Shown piece by piece: positions 3,916 to 5,955 of a stretch of DNA of 5,955 nucleotides. The notes beneath the pieces are model-generated. The model saw only the letters and a program-made list of their open reading frames with translations, was not told the origin of the DNA and ran no database searches. Numbering within the stretch: the stretch's first letter is position 1; each line of letters opens with the position of its first letter. A program made the translations under genes and the position numbers. The stretch is from Acidimicrobiales bacterium. Its GTDB lineage: Bacteria > Actinomycetota > Acidimicrobiia > Acidimicrobiales > Palsa-688. The stretch is taken from assembly GCA_019241495.1 (NCBI GenBank), contig JAFAWZ010000124.1:1-5955 (forward strand), in the 5' to 3' direction.

Positions 3916-5280
3916 TCAGCGCCGCTTCTTCTTCTTGTTGTTGACCCGCTTGGCTCCAGAGGTAGCCCGTCGGGCGGCCCGTCCAGCCAAGCCGGGCATG
4001 GACGCCATCTGGCGCATCATGCCCTGCATTTGCTTGAAGCGGTCTAGAAGGTTATTGACCTCAGTGGTGGTAGTGCCACTACCCCTCGCGATGCGCAGGC
4101 GGCGGGACCCGTTGATTATCGACGGGTTCCGGCGCTCGCCGGGGGTCATGGACCGGATGATCGCCTCGATCGGGCCCATCATCCCGTCGTCGATCTCGGT
4201 GTTCCGCACCTCCTTGGGGAGGCCTGGGATCATGCCGACCAGGCCGGAGAGAGGGCCCATCTTCTTGACCTGCTGCATCTGCTCGAGGAAGTCCTCGAGG
4301 GTGAACTGGCCTTGCTGCAGGCGGGCCATCGTCTCTTCCGCCTGCTGGCGATCGAGCGTCTCCTCCGCCTTCTCGATTAGCGTCAGCACGTCACCCATGC
4401 CGAGGATCCGGTCCGCCATCCGGTCGGGGTGGAACTGTTCGAAGTCCCCGAGCTTCTCCCCCGTTGAGCTGAAGACGATGGGCCGGCCGACCACCTCCTT
4501 GACCGACAGGGCGGCGCCGCCTCGGGCGTCCCCGTCCACCTTGGTGAGGATGACGCCGTCGAGCTCCAGGGTGTGGTGGAACGCCTCGGCGGTAGCCACG
4601 GCGTCCTGGCCGATCATGGCGTCGATGACCAAGAACGTGTAGTGCGGGCTGGTCGCCTCTGAGATCCGCCGTACCTCGTCCATGAGCTCGTCGTCGATGG
4701 CGAGCCGACCGGCGGTGTCCACGATCAACACGTCCCGCCCGAGCCGGATGGCCTCCTCGAGGCCCTTCTTGGCCACCGTGACGGGGTCCGACGGCTCGCT
4801 GAAGACGGGCACGCCGACCTGGCTGCCGAGAACCTGCAACTGTTCCACGGCCGCCGGGCGCTGGAGGTCAGCGCCGACGAGCAGCGGGTTGCGGCCCTGG
4901 TTCTTCTTGTACCACGACGCCAGTTTCCCGGCCGCGGTCGTCTTGCCCGAGCCCTGGAGACCGGCCAGCAGGATGACGGTGGGCGGCCGGGACGCGTAGG
5001 TGAGCTTGAGGGTCTCGCCCCCGAGGATGCGCTTCAGCTCCTCGTGGACGACCTTCACGACCTGCTGGCTCGGCGTCAGGCTCTGCGACAGATCGATCCC
5101 GACCAGCTCGGCTCGTACCCGCGACACGAAGTCGCGCACGACCCGTAGGTGGACGTCCGCCTGCAACAGGGCCAGGCGGATCTCCCGGAGCGCCTCGTCG
5201 ACGTCGGCCTCGCTCAGGCGTCCCCGGCCCCGGAGGCGGGAGAAGACAGCGTCGAAGCGGTCGCTCAGGGACTCGAACAT
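3916..5280 (-). CDS. ffh: Signal recognition particle protein Ffh
   Basis: GTPase subunit of the signal recognition particle. With 4.5S/SRP RNA it binds signal sequences on nascent chains and docks with FtsY at the membrane. The 454-residue length is typical. The N domain covers about 1-90 (MFESLSDRFDAVFSRLRGRG onward). The G domain has GLQGSGKTT (107-115), DLQRPAA (138-144), DTAGR (188-192) and TKVDGDARGG (246-255). The M domain starts at about 300, with the methionine-rich QMQQVKKMGPLSGLVGMIPG (334-353) and the RNA-binding helix region SMTPGERRNPSIINGSRRLR (377-396), followed by GSGTTTTEVNNLL. The C-terminus is a lysine-rich tail. The insertion-box motif reads DAMIGQDA (220-227) with Ile where many bacteria have Thr. 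The ATG at 5280-5278 gives the canonical N-terminus; the upstream TAGG is a weak ribosome site. The gene is directly downstream of ftsY, its receptor gene. Confidence 0.99.
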   Translation of the reverse strand: MFESLSDRFDAVFSRLRGRGRLSEADVDEALREIRLALLQADVHLRVVRDFVSRVRAELVGIDLSQSLTPSQQVVKVVHEELKRILGGETLKLTYASRPPTVILLAGLQGSGKTTAAGKLASWYKKNQGRNPLLVGADLQRPAAVEQLQVLGSQVGVPVFSEPSDPVTVAKKGLEEAIRLGRDVLIVDTAGRLAIDDELMDEVRRISEATSPHYTFLVIDAMIGQDAVATAEAFHHTLELDGVILTKVDGDARGGAALSVKEVVGRPIVFSSTGEKLGDFEQFHPDRMADRILGMGDVLTLIEKAEETLDRQQAEETMARLQQGQFTLEDFLEQMQQVKKMGPLSGLVGMIPGLPKEVRNTEIDDGMMGPIEAIIRSMTPGERRNPSIINGSRRLRIARGSGTTTTEVNNLLDRFKQMQGMMRQMASMPGLAGRAARRATSGAKRVNNKKKKRR

Positions 5281-5315
5281 GAGACCTACCAGCGTAATGG
5301 ACGGGTGCCTGCCTA

Positions 5316-5333
5316 CCTGATCGGTGGATCAGG
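5316..5333. repeat. Small hairpin overlapping the ftsY stop codon
   Basis: On the minus strand CCTGATC, a CACC loop and GATCAGG form a perfect seven-pair stem with a tetraloop, extendable by a G-U pair. The ftsY TGA (5331-5329) is inside the first arm. There is no U-tract, so it is unlikely to stop transcription fully. It could adjust termination at ftsY, mRNA processing or the ftsY/ffh expression ratio. Confidence 0.5.
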
Positions 5334-5955
5334 CGGGATCGGCGGTGTGATCGGTCGAGATGAGGGCCTCGACGAACTCGGCCGGATCGAAGTCGACGAG
5401 GTCGGCCGGGCCTTCGCCGAGGCCCACGAGCTTGATCGGGATGTCGAGCTCCGAGCGGATGGCTATCACGATGCCGCCCTTGGCCGTTCCGTCCAGCTTG
5501 GTGAGCACCACCCCGGTCACGCCGACCGCGTCGGCGAACTGCCGGGCCTGGATCAAGCCGTTCTGGCCCGTCGTGGCGTCGATGACGAGCAGCACCTCCG
5601 TGACGACACCCGGCGGCCGCTCCGCAACCCGGCGCACCTTCTTCAGCTCCTCCATCAGGTTGGTCTTGGTGTGCAGCCGCCCCGCCGTGTCGGCCAGGAC
5701 CAGGTCGGCTCCCCGGGCGGCGGCGTGCTGTACCGCGTCGAACACCACCGCACCGGGGTCGCCCCCCTCCTTGCCTCGGATGACGGTCGCCCCCACGCGG
5801 CCCGCCCACAGCTCCAGCTGGTCGGCGGCCGCGGCCCGGAAGGTGTCTCCGGCCGCCATGACGACCTTGTGACCGGCCCCGACATGGCGCATCCCGAGCT
5901 TGCCGATGGTCGTGGTCTTGCCGACACCATTCACCCCCACGAACAGCCAGACCGT
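5329..5955 (-). CDS. ftsY: Signal recognition particle receptor FtsY, C-terminal GTPase part (N-terminus beyond window)
   Basis: Membrane-associated SRP receptor GTPase that pairs with Ffh to deliver ribosome-nascent chain complexes to the translocon. The window holds the last 208 residues, nearly the whole G domain. It begins TVWLFVGVNGVGKTTT (1-16) with the P-loop, then AGDTFRAAAADQLELWA (35-51), the G3 element LADTAGRLHTK (87-97), the FtsY form of the insertion box DATTGQN (126-132), TKLDGTAKGG (152-161) and the closing GLGEGPADLVDFDPAEFVEAL. DTFRAAA and DATTGQN separate it from Ffh. The GTG at 5940-5938 is an internal valine of the first strand, not a start. The acidic A and N domains are outside. 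The stop lies 48 bases before ffh, and both genes are likely co-transcribed. Confidence 0.98.
   Translation of the reverse strand, partial: TVWLFVGVNGVGKTTTIGKLGMRHVGAGHKVVMAAGDTFRAAAADQLELWAGRVGATVIRGKEGGDPGAVVFDAVQHAAARGADLVLADTAGRLHTKTNLMEELKKVRRVAERPPGVVTEVLLVIDATTGQNGLIQARQFADAVGVTGVVLTKLDGTAKGGIVIAIRSELDIPIKLVGLGEGPADLVDFDPAEFVEALISTDHTADPA

Noticed and set aside
4599..4622. Ile in place of Thr in the Ffh DAMTGQDA motif
   Set aside because: I recall DAMIGQDA as common in actinobacterial Ffh, so it supports the taxonomic placement rather than being an anomaly; FtsY in this window keeps the usual Thr.

Overview
This window is a GC-rich stretch of bacterial chromosome. All ten genes lie on the minus strand, so transcription runs from high to low coordinates. 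The gene content (signal recognition particle genes, rpsP-khpA-rimM-trmD-rplS, a DUF2469 gene and a YraN gene) points to an actinobacterium. DUF2469 is essentially an actinobacterial family, and Ffh carries the variant motif DAMIGQDA, which from memory is common in Actinobacteria. A deep-branching group such as Acidimicrobiia would fit, because the locus departs from the mycobacterial/streptomycete order, but this placement is an inference.

Layout in transcription order: the C-terminal GTPase part of ftsY (cut by the right window edge, stop at 5329); a 48-nt spacer with a small hairpin over the ftsY stop codon; ffh (5280-3916); rpsP (3884-3606); khpA-like KH gene (3609-3298, ATGA overlap with rpsP); rimM (3298-2828, TGATG overlap with khpA); a 172-nt spacer almost filled by 2.4 copies of a 65-bp tandem repeat; trmD (about 2655-1906); rplS (1808-1458); a 152-nt spacer; the DUF2469 gene (1305-1009); a 38-nt spacer holding a near-perfect 20-bp GC-only inverted repeat; yraN (970-641); and the N-terminal half of a Cys/Met-metabolism PLP-dependent enzyme (644-1, TTG start, cut by the left window edge). 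No stretch longer than 300 bases lacks a gene.

Functionally, ftsY and ffh encode receptor and targeting GTPase of co-translational membrane targeting. rpsP, khpA, rimM, trmD and rplS encode two ribosomal proteins, an RNA-binding protein, a 30S maturation factor and the tRNA m1G37 methyltransferase. These genes form one translation/secretion neighbourhood. The tail (DUF2469, yraN, PLP enzyme) is more loosely attached and probably has its own promoter in the 1306-1457 spacer.

This is mostly a conserved housekeeping region and I see no new defence, mobile or biosynthetic system. The points most worth a second look are the tandem repeat between rimM and trmD, the absence of lepB/rnhB and of comM/dprA from their usual places, and the predicted TTGA-coupled start of the PLP enzyme.
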